Source: Devosia sp. Root635 (lineage in GTDB: Bacteria; Pseudomonadota; Alphaproteobacteria; Rhizobiales; Devosiaceae). From it: a stretch of 64,000 nucleotides of DNA. Of the stretch, positions 34,978 to 43,959 are shown piece by piece. Under the pieces are notes generated by a model. It searched no databases. It worked only from the letters and a program-made list of their open reading frames with translations, and had not been told where the DNA came from. Every line of letters begins with the position of its first letter. The first letter of the stretch is position 1. The position numbers were made by a program, and so were the translations under genes. The stretch is from NCBI RefSeq assembly GCF_001427605.1, contig NZ_LMGZ01000012.1, forward strand, positions 249,071 to 313,070. The letters run 5' to 3'.

Positions 34978-35747
34978 CCCGCTTTTCCGCCTGTATCGAC
35001 ATGCTGTTCGTGCCGGAAAGCCCCGATCCGGCGGAACGCATCCGCCTCGCCGCGGAAGCGGGTTTCGGGCTCGTCGAGTTCTGGCTGTGGTCCAACAAGG
35101 ATCTCGACGCCATCGAGGCCACCCTCCGCGAAACCGGCGTGAAGCTGGCCGGCATCGTCGCCGAGCCGTTTGCCGAACTGACGCGCGAAAGCGACCATGA
35201 ACGGTTTCTCGCCGGCCTGGAAAAAAGTCGCGACGTGGCCTTGCGCCTCGGCGCGCCGGTGCTGATCTGCCAGTCGGGACCGCTGCTTGATGGTATCGAG
35301 CGGGCGCGCCAGCACGATGCGCTGGTCACGGCCATGGCGCGCTCGGCCGAGGTGCTGGCGGGATCGGGTGTGCGGCTGGGGCTCGAACCACTCAATGACC
35401 GGATCGACCATCCCGGCTATTACCTGACCAGCACTGCCGAAGGGCTCGACATCGTCGATGCGGTCGACCGGCCCGAAATCGGCATCACCTACGACATGTA
35501 CCATTCCATGGTGATGGGCGAAGACCCCGAGGTGGTGGCGGCAGGGCATATCGACCGCATCGTGCACCTCCACATCGCCGACCATCCCGGCCGCAACCAG
35601 CCCGGCAGCGGGCAATTGCCGATCAGCCAGAAGCTCGATTGGCTGCTGGGGCAAGGCTATGCGGGTGCCGTGGGGCTGGAATTCCGGCCGGCGGGAACGA
35701 CCGCGGACGCGCTGAAGGAGATGCGGGGGAGCCTGGGGCTCCACTAG
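34974..35747 (+). CDS. Hydroxypyruvate isomerase-like TIM-barrel protein
   Basis: A 257-aa xylose isomerase-like TIM-barrel protein resembling hydroxypyruvate isomerase (Hyi): N-terminal [26 protein letters not shown], the metal-binding Glu in [50 protein letters not shown] and the final Glu in GLEFRPAG. Hyi interconverts hydroxypyruvate and tartronate semialdehyde; related proteins act on other keto sugars. Its start overlaps the pyrF stop (ATGA), so it is co-translated with pyrF. Confidence 0.85.
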   Translation: MTRFSACIDMLFVPESPDPAERIRLAAEAGFGLVEFWLWSNKDLDAIEATLRETGVKLAGIVAEPFAELTRESDHERFLAGLEKSRDVALRLGAPVLICQSGPLLDGIERARQHDALVTAMARSAEVLAGSGVRLGLEPLNDRIDHPGYYLTSTAEGLDIVDAVDRPEIGITYDMYHSMVMGEDPEVVAAGHIDRIVHLHIADHPGRNQPGSGQLPISQKLDWLLGQGYAGAVGLEFRPAGTTADALKEMRGSLGLH

Positions 35748-35771
35748 CCGCTATGGTCGGGGCTAAACATC

Positions 35772-35815
35772 CCCACCCTTGATCCCTCCCCGCAAGGGGG
35801 AGGAAGACGACTGAG
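35772..35815. repeat. 44-bp repeat module, copy at 35.8 kb
   Basis: CCCACCCTTGATCCCTCCCC followed by GCAAGGGGGAGGAAGACGAC and TGAG. It differs by only a few bases from copies at 30695-30738 (inverted), 42954-42997 and 50284-50327. Here only the terminal module is present, not the rest of the element. Confidence 0.85.
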
Positions 35816-35837
35816 ACTGCCTGCCGGCAAGGCGGAA

Positions 35838-36842
35838 CTACCCCACCAGCCCATGCTCGGCAGTCAAATCCTGCAAATCAAGCAGCGGCCGGGCCCCGAT
35901 ATGGGAAATCACTTCGCTCGCCGCCAGGCACCCGGTCTTGAGCGCCGATTCCAGCGTCTGGCCCCGCGCCATGCCGAGCAGGAATCCCGAGGCGAAGAGA
36001 TCGCCGGCACCGGTGGCGTCGACCACCTTGTCGACAGGGAAGGCGGGGACCGAGGTCACTTCGCCGTTGTAGATGGCCATGGCGCCCTCGGCGCCCATGG
36101 TGATGGCGGCCAGTTCAGTATCCTTGGCCACCTGGCGCACCGCCTCGCCCAGGTCGTCGGTTTCGTAGAGCGATTTCAGCTCGTGCACATTGGCGAAGAC
36201 ATAGTCGATGGTCTTGGAGCGCATCAGGTCAAGGAATTCGGCGCGGTAGCGATCGACGCAGAACGGATCGGATAGGGTGAAGGCGGCGGCGCGTTCGTTC
36301 TTGTGGGCATAATGGGCCGCCAGCACGAAGGCCTTCTTGGCTTCCACCGGATCCCAGAGGAAGCCTTCCATATAGGTGATGGCGGCGGCGCCGATCTCGT
36401 CGGGCTTGATATCCTGCTCGGTGAGCTGGTGACAGGCGCCGAGATAGGTGTTCATGGTGCGCTCGCCATCCTCGGAGAGGAAGATCATCGAGCGGGCGGT
36501 GAGAGCGCCGTTCTTGAGGCGGGACGTGTTGTAATGCACGCCGATGGCGTCGAGATCGCTTTCGAACACATCGCCCAGCGGATCATCGGCCACCTTGCCG
36601 ACAAAAGCCGCGCGACCGCCCAAAGAGGCAACGCCCGCCGCGGTATTGGCGGCGCTGCCGCCCGAGATTTGCTGGCGGCCCAGCGGCATCTTGCCATAGA
36701 GATCCTCGGCCCGATCGGTATCGATCAGGTGCATGATGCCCTCTTTCATGCCTTCGGCTTCGATGAAGCCCTTTTCCACCGGTGCGATAATGTCGACAAT
36801 CGCATTGCCGATGGTGAGGACGTCGAAGCGGGTCTGGGTCAT
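35838..36842 (-). CDS. PfkB-family carbohydrate kinase, probable adenosine kinase
   Basis: A 334-aa ribokinase-fold protein. It has DVLTIGNAIVDIIAPVEKGF at the N-terminus, the GG motif ISGGSAANTAAGVASLGG, VGKVADDPLGD, and the second PfkB signature VDATGAGDLFASGFLLGMA with the catalytic Asp and anion hole. The sequence is of the type annotated as adenosine kinase in Hyphomicrobiales, but other nucleosides or sugars are possible. It is convergent with the pyrF-hyi unit and is followed upstream by a TetR gene on the same strand. Confidence 0.85.
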   Translation of the reverse strand: MTQTRFDVLTIGNAIVDIIAPVEKGFIEAEGMKEGIMHLIDTDRAEDLYGKMPLGRQQISGGSAANTAAGVASLGGRAAFVGKVADDPLGDVFESDLDAIGVHYNTSRLKNGALTARSMIFLSEDGERTMNTYLGACHQLTEQDIKPDEIGAAAITYMEGFLWDPVEAKKAFVLAAHYAHKNERAAAFTLSDPFCVDRYRAEFLDLMRSKTIDYVFANVHELKSLYETDDLGEAVRQVAKDTELAAITMGAEGAMAIYNGEVTSVPAFPVDKVVDATGAGDLFASGFLLGMARGQTLESALKTGCLAASEVISHIGARPLLDLQDLTAEHGLVG

Positions 36843-36920
36843 CTAGAGAGTCCGGCGCAAGGAAAAGCCGTCAGCCGGTTTAGAGCAAGAGGGAAAGCTC
36901 GGCAACCTCGAGACCTCTCT

Positions 36921-37484
36921 CTAATGCCGGTCGATGATCTGGCTGATCAGTGCCTCGATATCCTCGCCGGCCTGCAGGGCGATCTGGCCATCGAGCAGCA
37001 GCACGGCCAGGCCATGCACGCGGGCCCAGGCGGCCAGGGCCGCCACCCGCCCCGTCCGGACATCGCCGCCGCTGACATGGCGGAGCGTGGCAAAGGCGGC
37101 ATCGGCGGCCATGCGCAGGCCGGGGCGATTGTCGCGCCTGAGCTGGGGCGAGAACATCAGTCGGAACAGGGCGGCATTGCGGAGGGCGAAGAGCACATAG
37201 GTCTTGCCCATGACCGAGAGCATGTCGGGCGGATTGGCGTCGGCCACATCCTCCATGGCGCGGGTGAAGCGCTGGAAGCCGGTGACGGCAAGCGCTTCGA
37301 GCAAAGCGGCACGATTGTCGAAATGGCGATATGGCGCTGCCGGGGAGACACCCACCGCCCGCGCCAGGTCGCGCAGGCCGAGCCCGGCCTCGCCCTCGCG
37401 TTCGAGAATGACCAAGGCCGCTTCGAGCAGGGCATTGCGCAGGTCGCCATGGTGATAGGGGGCGTTCGGCAGGGATGTTGACAT
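36921..37484 (-). CDS. TetR-family transcriptional regulator
   Basis: A 187-aa TetR-type regulator: helix-turn-helix in residues 9-54 (YHHGDLRNALLEAALVILER, LGLRDLARAVGVSPAAPYRHF) and a C-terminal ligand domain with a TetR_C-type region (MLSVMGKTYVLFALRNAALF). It is divergent from the DUF2214 membrane gene. An imperfect 15-bp inverted repeat covers the intergenic region and its own start codon, suggesting that it controls both itself and the membrane gene. Ligand unknown. Confidence 0.88.
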   Translation of the reverse strand: MSTSLPNAPYHHGDLRNALLEAALVILEREGEAGLGLRDLARAVGVSPAAPYRHFDNRAALLEALAVTGFQRFTRAMEDVADANPPDMLSVMGKTYVLFALRNAALFRLMFSPQLRRDNRPGLRMAADAAFATLRHVSGGDVRTGRVAALAAWARVHGLAVLLLDGQIALQAGEDIEALISQIIDRH

Positions 37485-37522
37485 TGCTTACTTCTGGGCG
37501 GATATATGTGAGCAGTGATAAC
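37477..37522 (+). promoter_or_regulatory. Promoter and candidate TetR operator before the DUF2214 gene
   Basis: TTGACA (37478-37483), 17 bases, then GATATA (37501-37506) is a good sigma-70 promoter towards the DUF2214 gene. Two inverted 15-bp arms flank it: GTTGACATTGCTTAC (37477-37491) and GTGAGCAGTGATAAC (37508-37522), matching at 11 of 15 positions with a 16-bp gap. The left arm overlaps the TetR start codon. Confidence 0.5.
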
Positions 37523-37544
37523 ATGACCCGTCGGGGGCCCGCAA

Positions 37545-37991
37545 ATGGATATCGATCTTGTTCTCGCCAGCGCCCATCACCTCGTGGTGTTCGCCCTGGT
37601 CGGCCTGTTCGCTGCCGAATTCGCCATGCTGCGGCCGGGATTGGCCGGGGCGCGCATAGGGCAATTGGCCAAGCTCGACGCGGCCTATGGCGGTGTGGCG
37701 GCTCTGGTGATCGTGGTCGGCGTGCTGCGGGTGATTTTCGGCGCCATGGGCTGGGAATATTACGTGGGCAATTATGCCTTCTGGGCCAAGATGGCGGCCT
37801 TCCTGGTCATGGGCCTGCTGACCGTGCCGCCGACGCTGGCCATCCGCCGCTGGGCCAAGGCAGGACAGGACCATGTCGTGCCGGCGGACGAGATTGCCGC
37901 GAGCCGGCGGTTCATCCACCTGCAGGCAGGTGTTCTGCTGCTGATTCCGATCTTCGCGGCGGCGATGGCGCGGGGGTATGGAGCGAGCTGA
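37545..37991 (+). CDS. DUF2214-family membrane protein
   Basis: A 148-aa protein with four predicted membrane segments: residues 3-25 (LVLASAHHLVVFALVGLFAA), 50-70 (AALVIVVGVLRVIFGAMGW), 77-97 and 124-142. The conserved His pair in SAHHLV and the Tyr-rich WEYYVGNYAFW recall haem-binding membrane proteins, but no function is established. It is divergent from the TetR gene and probably its target. A palindromic repeat begins 3 bp after its stop. Confidence 0.82.
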   Translation: MDIDLVLASAHHLVVFALVGLFAAEFAMLRPGLAGARIGQLAKLDAAYGGVAALVIVVGVLRVIFGAMGWEYYVGNYAFWAKMAAFLVMGLLTVPPTLAIRRWAKAGQDHVVPADEIAASRRFIHLQAGVLLLIPIFAAAMARGYGAS

Positions 37992-37993
37992 GT

Positions 37994-38123
37994 ACCACGC
38001 CCTCGTGGTTCGAGGCACTGAAGGAGCACACCTCACCATGAGGGCTGTTGATACACCGAGTTCTCAGTAGCCCTCATGGTGAGGCGGGAGCGCAGCGACC
38101 CTCGAACCACGAGGGCGTGGCAC
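37994..38123. repeat. 129-bp palindromic repeat, copy 2
   Basis: Outer arms CCACGCCCTCGTGGTTCGAG and CTCGAACCACGAGGGCGTGG are complementary over their full length; inner arms CACCTCACCATGAGGGCT and AGCCCTCATGGTGAGGCG also pair. It fills the entire gap between the convergent DUF2214 and nth genes and reaches the nth stop codon. Copy 1 is at 24926-25054. Confidence 0.88.
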
Positions 38124-38797
38124 TAAGTTCCCTTCGGCAATGGCGTCTTGGGCTCAAACCGGCACCATTCCCGAATCTCGCAGCGCCAGCATTCGGGCTT
38201 CCTTGCCTTGCAGACATAGCGCCCATGCAGGATCAGCCAGTGATGGGCATGCAGCATATATTGCGGCGGCACCGCCTTGAGCAGCTTCTGTTCCACTTCG
38301 AGCGGCGTCTTGCCGGGGGCGAGGCCGGTGCGGTTGCCGACACGGAACAGGTGGGTATCCACCGCGATGGTGGGCTGCCTGAACCAGATGTTGAGCACCA
38401 CATTGGCGGTCTTGCGGCCGACGCCGGGCAGGGCCTCGAGCGCTTCGCGAGTATCGGGCACCTCGCCGCCATGCCTGTCGAGGAGGAGCCGGCTCAGCGC
38501 GAAGACATTCTTCGCCTTGCCGCGATAGAGCCCGATGGTCTTGACCAGTTCGGTGATCTGCTCCACCCCCAGGGCCACCATTGCCGCAGGGGACGGCGCC
38601 AGTTCGAACAGGCGCCTGGTGGCCTTGTTGACCCCGGCATCGGTGGCCTGGGCCGACAGCACCACCGCGACCAGCAGGGTAAAGGCGTTCACATAATCGA
38701 GCTCGCCCCTGGGCTCGGGCTCGATGTCGTGGAAGCGGGCGAAGATCGCCTCGACATCAGCTTTGGGAAGGGCCTTCACTTTTTTCGCCGCCGCCAT
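38123..38797 (-). CDS. nth: Endonuclease III
   Basis: A DNA N-glycosylase/AP lyase that removes oxidised pyrimidines. The 224-aa protein has the helix-hairpin-helix ALPGVGRKTANVVL with the catalytic Lys, the catalytic Asp in AVDTHLFRVGNRTGLA, and the [4Fe-4S] ligands C-x6-C-x2-C-x5-C (Cys196, Cys203, Cys206, Cys212). It has about ten extra N-terminal residues relative to E. coli (211 aa). Divergent from the DUF2244 gene; a long palindrome abuts its stop. Confidence 0.96.
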   Translation of the reverse strand: MAAAKKVKALPKADVEAIFARFHDIEPEPRGELDYVNAFTLLVAVVLSAQATDAGVNKATRRLFELAPSPAAMVALGVEQITELVKTIGLYRGKAKNVFALSRLLLDRHGGEVPDTREALEALPGVGRKTANVVLNIWFRQPTIAVDTHLFRVGNRTGLAPGKTPLEVEQKLLKAVPPQYMLHAHHWLILHGRYVCKARKPECWRCEIREWCRFEPKTPLPKGT

Positions 38798-38845
38798 TCT
38801 CTCGCCCCTGATTCTGCGCCTATAGTCAGTGGTGAAGAGTCAGCC

Positions 38846-39331
38846 ATGCCAATGCAAGCCACAACAACCACGCCTCTATTCGCCGCCGCGCTGAAGCCGG
38901 ACCGCTCGCCGCGCATTACCGGCGGCTGGGTGGCCTTCGTGATCGCCGCAGTGGCCACGACACCGCTGGCCGTGCTGGTGCCCGAGGTGTTGCTGCCGGC
39001 CGCGGCCGCCTTTGGCATTGGTGGCGCCGGCATGACGGCGCTTTCGGTGCGGCAAGCGCGGCAGCGGCGGCTGGCGCAGCAGGTGACCTTGTGGGCCGAC
39101 CAGCTCGAAGTGGTCATCGTCGATCGCCAGGGCGCGCGCATGCTGCGCCGGTTCGATCCCAAGACGGTGCGGCTGGTGCTGGATCGCGACGAGAACGAAA
39201 AGACCATCGCCATGCGCCTGCGCTCAGGCAAGGACGAGCTGGAGCTGGGCGCCTTCCTCAAGCCGGAAGACCGTTCGAGCTTTGCCCGTGCCTTCGGCAC
39301 CGCCCTGCGCCGGGCGCGGCAGTCGGCCTGA
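38846..39331 (+). CDS. DUF2244-family membrane protein
   Basis: A 161-aa protein with two adjacent membrane helices (residues 27-67: GGWVAFVIAAVATTPLAVLV and LLPAAAAFGIGGAGMTALSV) followed by a cytoplasmic domain (LWADQLEVVIVDRQGARMLR, LRSGKDELELGAFLKPEDRS). This fits the DUF2244 family found near nth or cytochrome oxidase genes in alphaproteobacteria; its function is unknown. It is divergent from nth, and the ATG at 38846 is the first start that gives the family N-terminus. Confidence 0.82.
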   Translation: MPMQATTTTPLFAAALKPDRSPRITGGWVAFVIAAVATTPLAVLVPEVLLPAAAAFGIGGAGMTALSVRQARQRRLAQQVTLWADQLEVVIVDRQGARMLRRFDPKTVRLVLDRDENEKTIAMRLRSGKDELELGAFLKPEDRSSFARAFGTALRRARQSA

Positions 39332-39387
39332 AGGTGTGTCAAAACCGGGTCGCATCCACGGCCTGCCTTTCATAGATAGACACCCAG

Positions 39388-40278
39388 ATGCGAACCATGG
39401 GTGTTCCGATGAACCAGATCACACATATGACAACCGCGACGGACTACGACACCATCCGCGCTGCCATCCAGTATCTCTCGCAGAACGGGCCCGACGTTGC
39501 CGATCTCGGCCGCTTCGCCCGCACGCTGGGGATGACCGAGCGGCAGCTGACCGACCTGTTCCGCCGCTGGTGCGGGCTCAGCCCCAAGAGCTTCGCGCAG
39601 GCAGTGGCGCTCGATCATGCCAAGAGCCTGTTGCGCGCCAGGGAGAGTGTGCTCGACACCACGTATGAGGTGGGCCTCTCCTCCACCTCGCGGCTGCATG
39701 ACCTGTTCGTCGCGTACGAAGCCATGCCCCCCGGTATTTTCCGCGCCGGCGGCGAGGGCATCGACATGGTCTGGGGGGCGGCGCCGTCGCCCTTCGGCAT
39801 GGCGGTGGTGACCGCCACCGAATACGGCATGTCGGGGCTGGGCTTTGCCGATGCGGAGATGAGCGTGGAACAGGCCTTCGCGGACCTGGCCAATCGCTGG
39901 CCCAATGCGCGCTTCACCCGCGACGATGCCCGCGTTGCCCCGATGATTGCCCAGGCCTTCGATCCGGCCCGCTGGTCGCCCGACCATCCGGTGCGCGTGG
40001 TACTCATCGGCACCGATTTCGAGGTCAAGGTGTGGGAGACTTTGCTCAAGATCCCCTGTGGCCAGGCCACCACCTATCAGAATGTCGCCAACCAGATCGG
40101 CCGGCCAACCGCAGCCCGCGCCGTAGGCGCCGCGGTGGGCAAGAACCCGATTTCGTTCGTCGTGCCGTGCCATCGCGTGGTGGGCACGTCAGGCGCACTG
40201 ACCGGCTATCACTGGGGCGTGCCGCGCAAGCGGGCTATCCTGGGCTGGGAAGCCGGGGTGATCTCGGCCGCGCATTAG
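39388..40278 (+). CDS. Ada-like protein: AraC helix-turn-helix fused to O6-methylguanine-DNA methyltransferase
   Basis: A 296-aa protein combining an AraC-type DNA-binding domain (residues 40-115: GRFARTLGMTERQLTDLFRR, STSRLHDLFVAYEAMPPGIF) with a methyltransferase domain (VWETLLKIPCGQATTYQNVA and the active-site motif FVVPCHRVVGTSG with its acceptor Cys). It removes methyl groups from O6-methylguanine by suicide transfer. The N-terminal zinc/methylphosphotriester domain of E. coli Ada is absent. The exact start is uncertain; an ATG at 39409 is also possible. The stop codon overlaps a parS-like site. Confidence 0.9.
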   Translation: MRTMGVPMNQITHMTTATDYDTIRAAIQYLSQNGPDVADLGRFARTLGMTERQLTDLFRRWCGLSPKSFAQAVALDHAKSLLRARESVLDTTYEVGLSSTSRLHDLFVAYEAMPPGIFRAGGEGIDMVWGAAPSPFGMAVVTATEYGMSGLGFADAEMSVEQAFADLANRWPNARFTRDDARVAPMIAQAFDPARWSPDHPVRVVLIGTDFEVKVWETLLKIPCGQATTYQNVANQIGRPTAARAVGAAVGKNPISFVVPCHRVVGTSGALTGYHWGVPRKRAILGWEAGVISAAH

Positions 40279-40291
40279 TTTCACGTGAATC
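40278..40291. promoter_or_regulatory. parS-like site at the end of the Ada-like gene
   Basis: GTTTCACGTGAATC; its first base is the last base of the TAG stop codon. Confidence 0.55.
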
Positions 40292-40331
40292 GCAAGGTCT
40301 CATCTGCCCATCAGCGACACCACCCACCGGC

Positions 40332-40417
40332 CGTCATCCTCGGGCTTGACCCGAGGACACTGCACTTGATGGACTTGCCGCAAGTATAGAGCCCTCGGGT
40401 CAAGCCCGAGGGTGACG
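40332..40417. repeat. Inverted repeat (CGTCATCCTCGGGCTTGACC)
   Basis: CGTCATCCTCGGGCTTGACC pairs with GGTCAAGCCCGAGGGTGACG almost perfectly, with a central segment of about 45 bp. It lies in the 182-bp gap between the convergent Ada-like and gpmA genes. Similar in style to the his-flanking repeats but different in sequence. Confidence 0.8.
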
Positions 40418-40460
40418 ATCGCGGTTGGGGAAGCGCCGGCTTATGTGGCGAGAGTGGACC

Positions 40461-41075
40461 CTAGAGCGCCACCCGCTCCACTAGCTTGCCATCAGCCCCA
40501 ATCTTGTAAACCGTCGGCTCGCCCGTAGCGATTTCGCGCTTCAGAATCTCGTCCGGCGTCAGTCCCTCGATGGCCATGACCAGCGCGCGCAGCGAATTGC
40601 CGTGCGCTGCCACCAGCACGGTCTTGCCCGCTTTCAGCAGCGGCAGGATTTCGGCGTCGTAATAGGGCAGGGTGCGGGCTGCGGTGTCCTTCAGCGACTC
40701 GCCGCCCGGCGGGGGCACGTCGAAGCTGCGGCGCCAGATCAGCACCTGCTCCTCGCCCCACTTTTCGCGCGCATCGTCCTTGTTGAGGCCGGAAAGATCG
40801 CCATAGTCACGCTCGTTGAGCGCGATATTCCTGGTGATGGTGACATTGGCGATTCCCATCTCCTCCAGCATCAGGTCGAGCGTGTGCTGGGCCCGGCGCA
40901 AAGCCGAGGTATAGTAGCAATCGGGCACGATACCTCTGGCCTTGAGCGCCTTGCCGGTGCCGCGGGCCTCGTCGATACCCTTCTCGGTCAGGTCCGGATT
41001 GCGCCAGCCGGTGAAGAGGTTCTTGAGGTTCCACTCGCTCTGCCCGTGGCGCACGAGGATCAGGGTACCGGTCAT
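40461..41075 (-). CDS. gpmA: 2,3-bisphosphoglycerate-dependent phosphoglycerate mutase
   Basis: Interconverts 3- and 2-phosphoglycerate in glycolysis. The 204-aa protein has the phosphohistidine motif [12 protein letters not shown] (His10), [20 protein letters not shown], the catalytic Glu in [15 protein letters not shown], and the second His in [15 protein letters not shown]. It is shorter than the E. coli enzyme (250 aa), as is usual for alphaproteobacterial GpmA. Tight spacing (3 bp) after the EVE gene and dapB indicates one operon dapB-EVE-gpmA. Confidence 0.95.
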   Translation of the reverse strand: MTGTLILVRHGQSEWNLKNLFTGWRNPDLTEKGIDEARGTGKALKARGIVPDCYYTSALRRAQHTLDLMLEEMGIANVTITRNIALNERDYGDLSGLNKDDAREKWGEEQVLIWRRSFDVPPPGGESLKDTAARTLPYYDAEILPLLKAGKTVLVAAHGNSLRALVMAIEGLTPDEILKREIATGEPTVYKIGADGKLVERVAL

Positions 41076-41078
41076 TGG

Positions 41079-41525
41079 CTAGTCTCCGAAATGAAAGTGG
41101 TGGCCGACGCCCATGGCCTCGGCAATGCGGGAAAAGTCCGCCGCGCCGGTCTTGAACAGCGACTTGCGGAAATACATGCCCCAGTGACTGGGGTCGGTGA
41201 CGAAATCGAGCTGCGGCAGCAGCAGATAGATATCGGCTTCCTGCGCGTCGAGATAATGGGCGCGGCGCATCCAGGCCTCGGTGGCGCCCATGATACTGCT
41301 GGGTTCGGGTTCGCCGGCGGCGATGGTGCCGATGGCGGTAAAGCGGCGCACCGCATCCTTGCCGCCCAGCGTTTCGGTGGGCGAATAATAGGCAAAGGCA
41401 TCGCCGGGCCGCAATTGACGGACGGCGCTGTGCCTGCCATGGGCGAACATGACGAAGCCCTGCTGGCGACCCACGCGGACATGCGCCGCTGCCGCCACCC
41501 CGATCCAGCAGGCCGGCCCGGCCAT
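41079..41525 (-). CDS. EVE-domain protein
   Basis: A 148-aa protein consisting of one EVE (PUA-like) domain: CWIGVAAAAHVRVGRQQGFV at the N-terminus, LRPGDAFAYYSPTETLGG and PSHWGMYFRKSLFKTGAADF. EVE domains are thought to recognise modified bases in DNA or RNA. It lies 2 bp after dapB and 3 bp before gpmA, so it is part of that operon. Its substrate is unknown, and the operon suggests no specific role. Confidence 0.85.
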   Translation of the reverse strand: MAGPACWIGVAAAAHVRVGRQQGFVMFAHGRHSAVRQLRPGDAFAYYSPTETLGGKDAVRRFTAIGTIAAGEPEPSSIMGATEAWMRRAHYLDAQEADIYLLLPQLDFVTDPSHWGMYFRKSLFKTGAADFSRIAEAMGVGHHFHFGD

Positions 41526-41527
41526 GC

Positions 41528-42355
41528 TCAGAGCCCCAGCACGTCGGTCATGGCATAGAGCCCGGCCGGCTTGCCGGCTGCCCAGAGTGCGGCGCGGGCG
41601 GCGCCATTGGCGAAAATGGCCCGGTCCTCGGCACGATGGTTGAGCTCGATGCGCTCGGATGGGCCGGCCAGGATCACCGAGTGATCGCCGACCACCGTGC
41701 CGCCGCGCAAAGTGGCAAAGCCGATGGTGCCGGCTTCGCGCGGGCCGGTATGCCCGTCGCGGACCCGCACCGAATGGTCGCGCAAGGCGATGTTGCGGCC
41801 GGCGGCAGCGGCTTCGCCGAGCAGCAGGGCCGTGCCGGAGGGCGCATCGACCTTGCGCGCGTGGTGCATTTCGAGGATTTCGATGTCGTATTCGGCCAAG
41901 ACCACCGCAGCCTTGCGCACGAGATCGGCCAGCACATTGACGCCCATGGAGAAGTTGCCGGATTTGACCACGCGGGCGCCGCTTGCCGCAGCCTGGGCAA
42001 TGGCAGCGTCATCGGCCTCCGAACAGCCGGTGGTGCCGATGACATGGACGAGGCCGAGCGTTGCCGCCCTGGCGGCGAGGGCAACACTGGCCTGCGGGGC
42101 GGTGAAGTCGATAATGGCATCGGCCCCGGCCAAAGCCGCGTCGATATCGTCGGTAATGGCGACGCCCAGCGGACCGATGCCGGCAAACAGGCCGGCATCC
42201 TGGCCGATGGCCGGCGTGCCGGGGCGGTCGACGGCGGCATGGAGCTTGGCAACGGCGCCATGCAGCACCAGGCCTGAAAGGGCGGCCACGGCGCGGATAT
42301 TGGCCGCGCCCATGCGCCCACCGGCGCCCGCCACCACGACCTTGAGTTCCGCCAT
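41528..42355 (-). CDS. dapB: 4-hydroxy-tetrahydrodipicolinate reductase
   Basis: Reduces the DapA product with NAD(P)H in diaminopimelate and lysine synthesis. The 275-aa protein has the Rossmann motif [45 protein letters not shown], and the substrate-binding [20 protein letters not shown] with catalytic His and Lys. The ATG at 42353-42355, preceded by GGGAGAG, gives the canonical N-terminus; the open frame extends upstream but is not DapB-like. First gene of dapB-EVE-gpmA. Confidence 0.96.
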   Translation of the reverse strand: MAELKVVVAGAGGRMGAANIRAVAALSGLVLHGAVAKLHAAVDRPGTPAIGQDAGLFAGIGPLGVAITDDIDAALAGADAIIDFTAPQASVALAARAATLGLVHVIGTTGCSEADDAAIAQAAASGARVVKSGNFSMGVNVLADLVRKAAVVLAEYDIEILEMHHARKVDAPSGTALLLGEAAAAGRNIALRDHSVRVRDGHTGPREAGTIGFATLRGGTVVGDHSVILAGPSERIELNHRAEDRAIFANGAARAALWAAGKPAGLYAMTDVLGL

Positions 42356-42473
42356 TCGCGCTCTCCCGATTTCGGCTTGCCCTATAGCAGCGCCGTGCCC
42401 AAACGCCAACAGCGCTGCCCCATTGCCGTCAACATGGTAGGGTGGAGCTTGGGCGGAAACCAAGGATGCTGAT

Positions 42474-42824
42474 TTGACCATCACCAACGCGCTGGCCGGT
42501 ATCGCGGTGGAGGACATTGTCGACGCGCTCGATTTCTACGAGCGCCTGTTCGGTCGCCAGGCCGATGCACGACCGATGAAGGATGTTGCCGAGTGGAAGC
42601 TTGCCGGCGGCGGCTGGGTGCAGGTCTTCACCGATGCCGACCGCGCCGGCGCCTCGTCGATGACGCTGGTGGTCGATGACCTCGGGGAGGAGTTGGGCCG
42701 GCTGGAGCTGCAGGGCCTGAAGCCGGTTTCCAAGGCAATCGGGGATTTCTTCAAGACCGCGAAATTCAGGGATGGGGACGGCAACCAGGTGATTTTGAGC
42801 CAGCCACAGCCGGGAACGTATTAG
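42474..42824 (+). CDS. VOC (glyoxalase/bleomycin resistance-like) family protein
   Basis: A 116-aa single vicinal-oxygen-chelate domain: [20 protein letters not shown] at the N-terminus and [15 protein letters not shown] at the C-terminus. Such domains dimerise to form metal-dependent dioxygenases, isomerases or resistance proteins; none can be assigned. The start is a TTG at 42474 with AAGGA upstream. Monocistronic, divergent from dapB. Confidence 0.82.
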   Translation: MTITNALAGIAVEDIVDALDFYERLFGRQADARPMKDVAEWKLAGGGWVQVFTDADRAGASSMTLVVDDLGEELGRLELQGLKPVSKAIGDFFKTAKFRDGDGNQVILSQPQPGTY

Positions 42825-42837
42825 GCGCTTTTCTTTC

Positions 42838-42997
42838 CCTCCCCCTTGAGGGGAGGGACGCGAGATAGGACTTAGCTTAGCTAAGTCCGTGGAATCGAGC
42901 TGGGTGGGGGTGTCGAGGACCCAACGGGCTCGATCTTTGCGGAGCCCCCGACACCCACCCTTGATCCCTCCCCTCAAGGGGGAGAAAGACGACTGCG
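42838..42997. repeat. Palindromic repeat, with the 44-bp module at 42954-42997
   Basis: Left arm CCTCCCCCTTGAGGGGAGGG, centre GCGAGATAGGACTTAGC (seen inverted in the repeat after dnaK), a GGGTGGGGGTGTCG/CGACACCCACCC pair, and the terminal 44-bp module ending GACGACTGCG. Fills the gap between the convergent VOC and coaA genes. Confidence 0.85.
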
Positions 42998-43008
42998 GGT
43001 TCCGGCTC

Positions 43009-43959
43009 TCACACCCTTCGCAACTGCACCGTCTCGATCAAATGGCTCTTGCCCTTTTTGAGGATCAAATCGGCCCGTCCCCGCGTCGGCAGCACATTCT
43101 CCACCAGGTTGGGCAGGTTGATCGTCCGCCACACCATTCGCCCGAACTCCCCGGCTTCGGCCTGGCTCATTTCGGCGAAGCGGCGGAAGAAGGAGGTCGG
43201 GTCTTTGAACGCCGTCTCGCGCAGGCGGAAGAAGCGCTCCATGAACCAGGTTTCGAGATCGTCATTGTCGGCGTCGATATAGACCGAGAAATCCATGAAA
43301 TCGGACGCGAACAGGATCGGCTTGCCATCGCGCGGCAACTCGCCGGGCTGGAGAATATTGAGGCCCTCGACGATGAGGATGTCCGGCCGGTCGATGGTGA
43401 CTTCGCTACCGGGCACCACATCATAGACCAGGTGCGAATAGACCGGCGCCTGCACATGGGCCTTGCCCGACTTGATATCGCTGAGGAACTGCACGAAGCG
43501 CGGCCGGTCATAGCTTTCGGGAAAGCCCTTGCGCTCCATGATGCCGCGTTCGGCCAGCACCGCATTGGAATGGAGAAACCCGTCGGTGGTGACCAGGTCG
43601 ACCTTGGGGCTCGACGGCCAGCGCTGCAGCAGGGCCTGGAGAATGCGCGCCGTGGTCGACTTGCCGACCGCCACCGAACCGGCCACGCCGATGATGAAGG
43701 GCACTTTCTGGTCGGGCGTATCGAGGAAGCGGGTCGACACGTTATGCAGGCCCTGCACGGCCTCGACATAATAGGACAGCAGCCGCGTCAGCGGCAGGTA
43801 GACCTCTTCGGCCTCTTCGAGCGAGATCGGATCGCTCAGCGTGCGCAGGCGCTCGATATCGGCAGCATCGAGCGTCATCGGCTGGCCGTCGCGCAGGGCG
43901 CTCCACTGCTTCTTGGTGAAGTGATGATAGGGCGCGAGAACCGGGGGACGCCTGGCCAT
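43009..43959 (-). CDS. coaA: Pantothenate kinase (type I)
   Basis: First committed step of coenzyme A synthesis. The 316-aa protein has [19 protein letters not shown], the Walker [20 protein letters not shown] near residue 95, [16 protein letters not shown], and the C-terminal block [20 protein letters not shown]. Length equals E. coli CoaA (316 aa). Its ATG overlaps the hisE stop, making it the last gene of the his operon; this his-coaA linkage is usual in Hyphomicrobiales. Confidence 0.96.
   Translation of the reverse strand: MARRPPVLAPYHHFTKKQWSALRDGQPMTLDAADIERLRTLSDPISLEEAEEVYLPLTRLLSYYVEAVQGLHNVSTRFLDTPDQKVPFIIGVAGSVAVGKSTTARILQALLQRWPSSPKVDLVTTDGFLHSNAVLAERGIMERKGFPESYDRPRFVQFLSDIKSGKAHVQAPVYSHLVYDVVPGSEVTIDRPDILIVEGLNILQPGELPRDGKPILFASDFMDFSVYIDADNDDLETWFMERFFRLRETAFKDPTSFFRRFAEMSQAEAGEFGRMVWRTINLPNLVENVLPTRGRADLILKKGKSHLIETVQLRRV

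Noticed and set aside
40332-40417. Long inverted repeat considered as a riboswitch or small RNA
   Set aside because: It lies between convergent genes, is almost purely palindromic and resembles other dispersed repeats.
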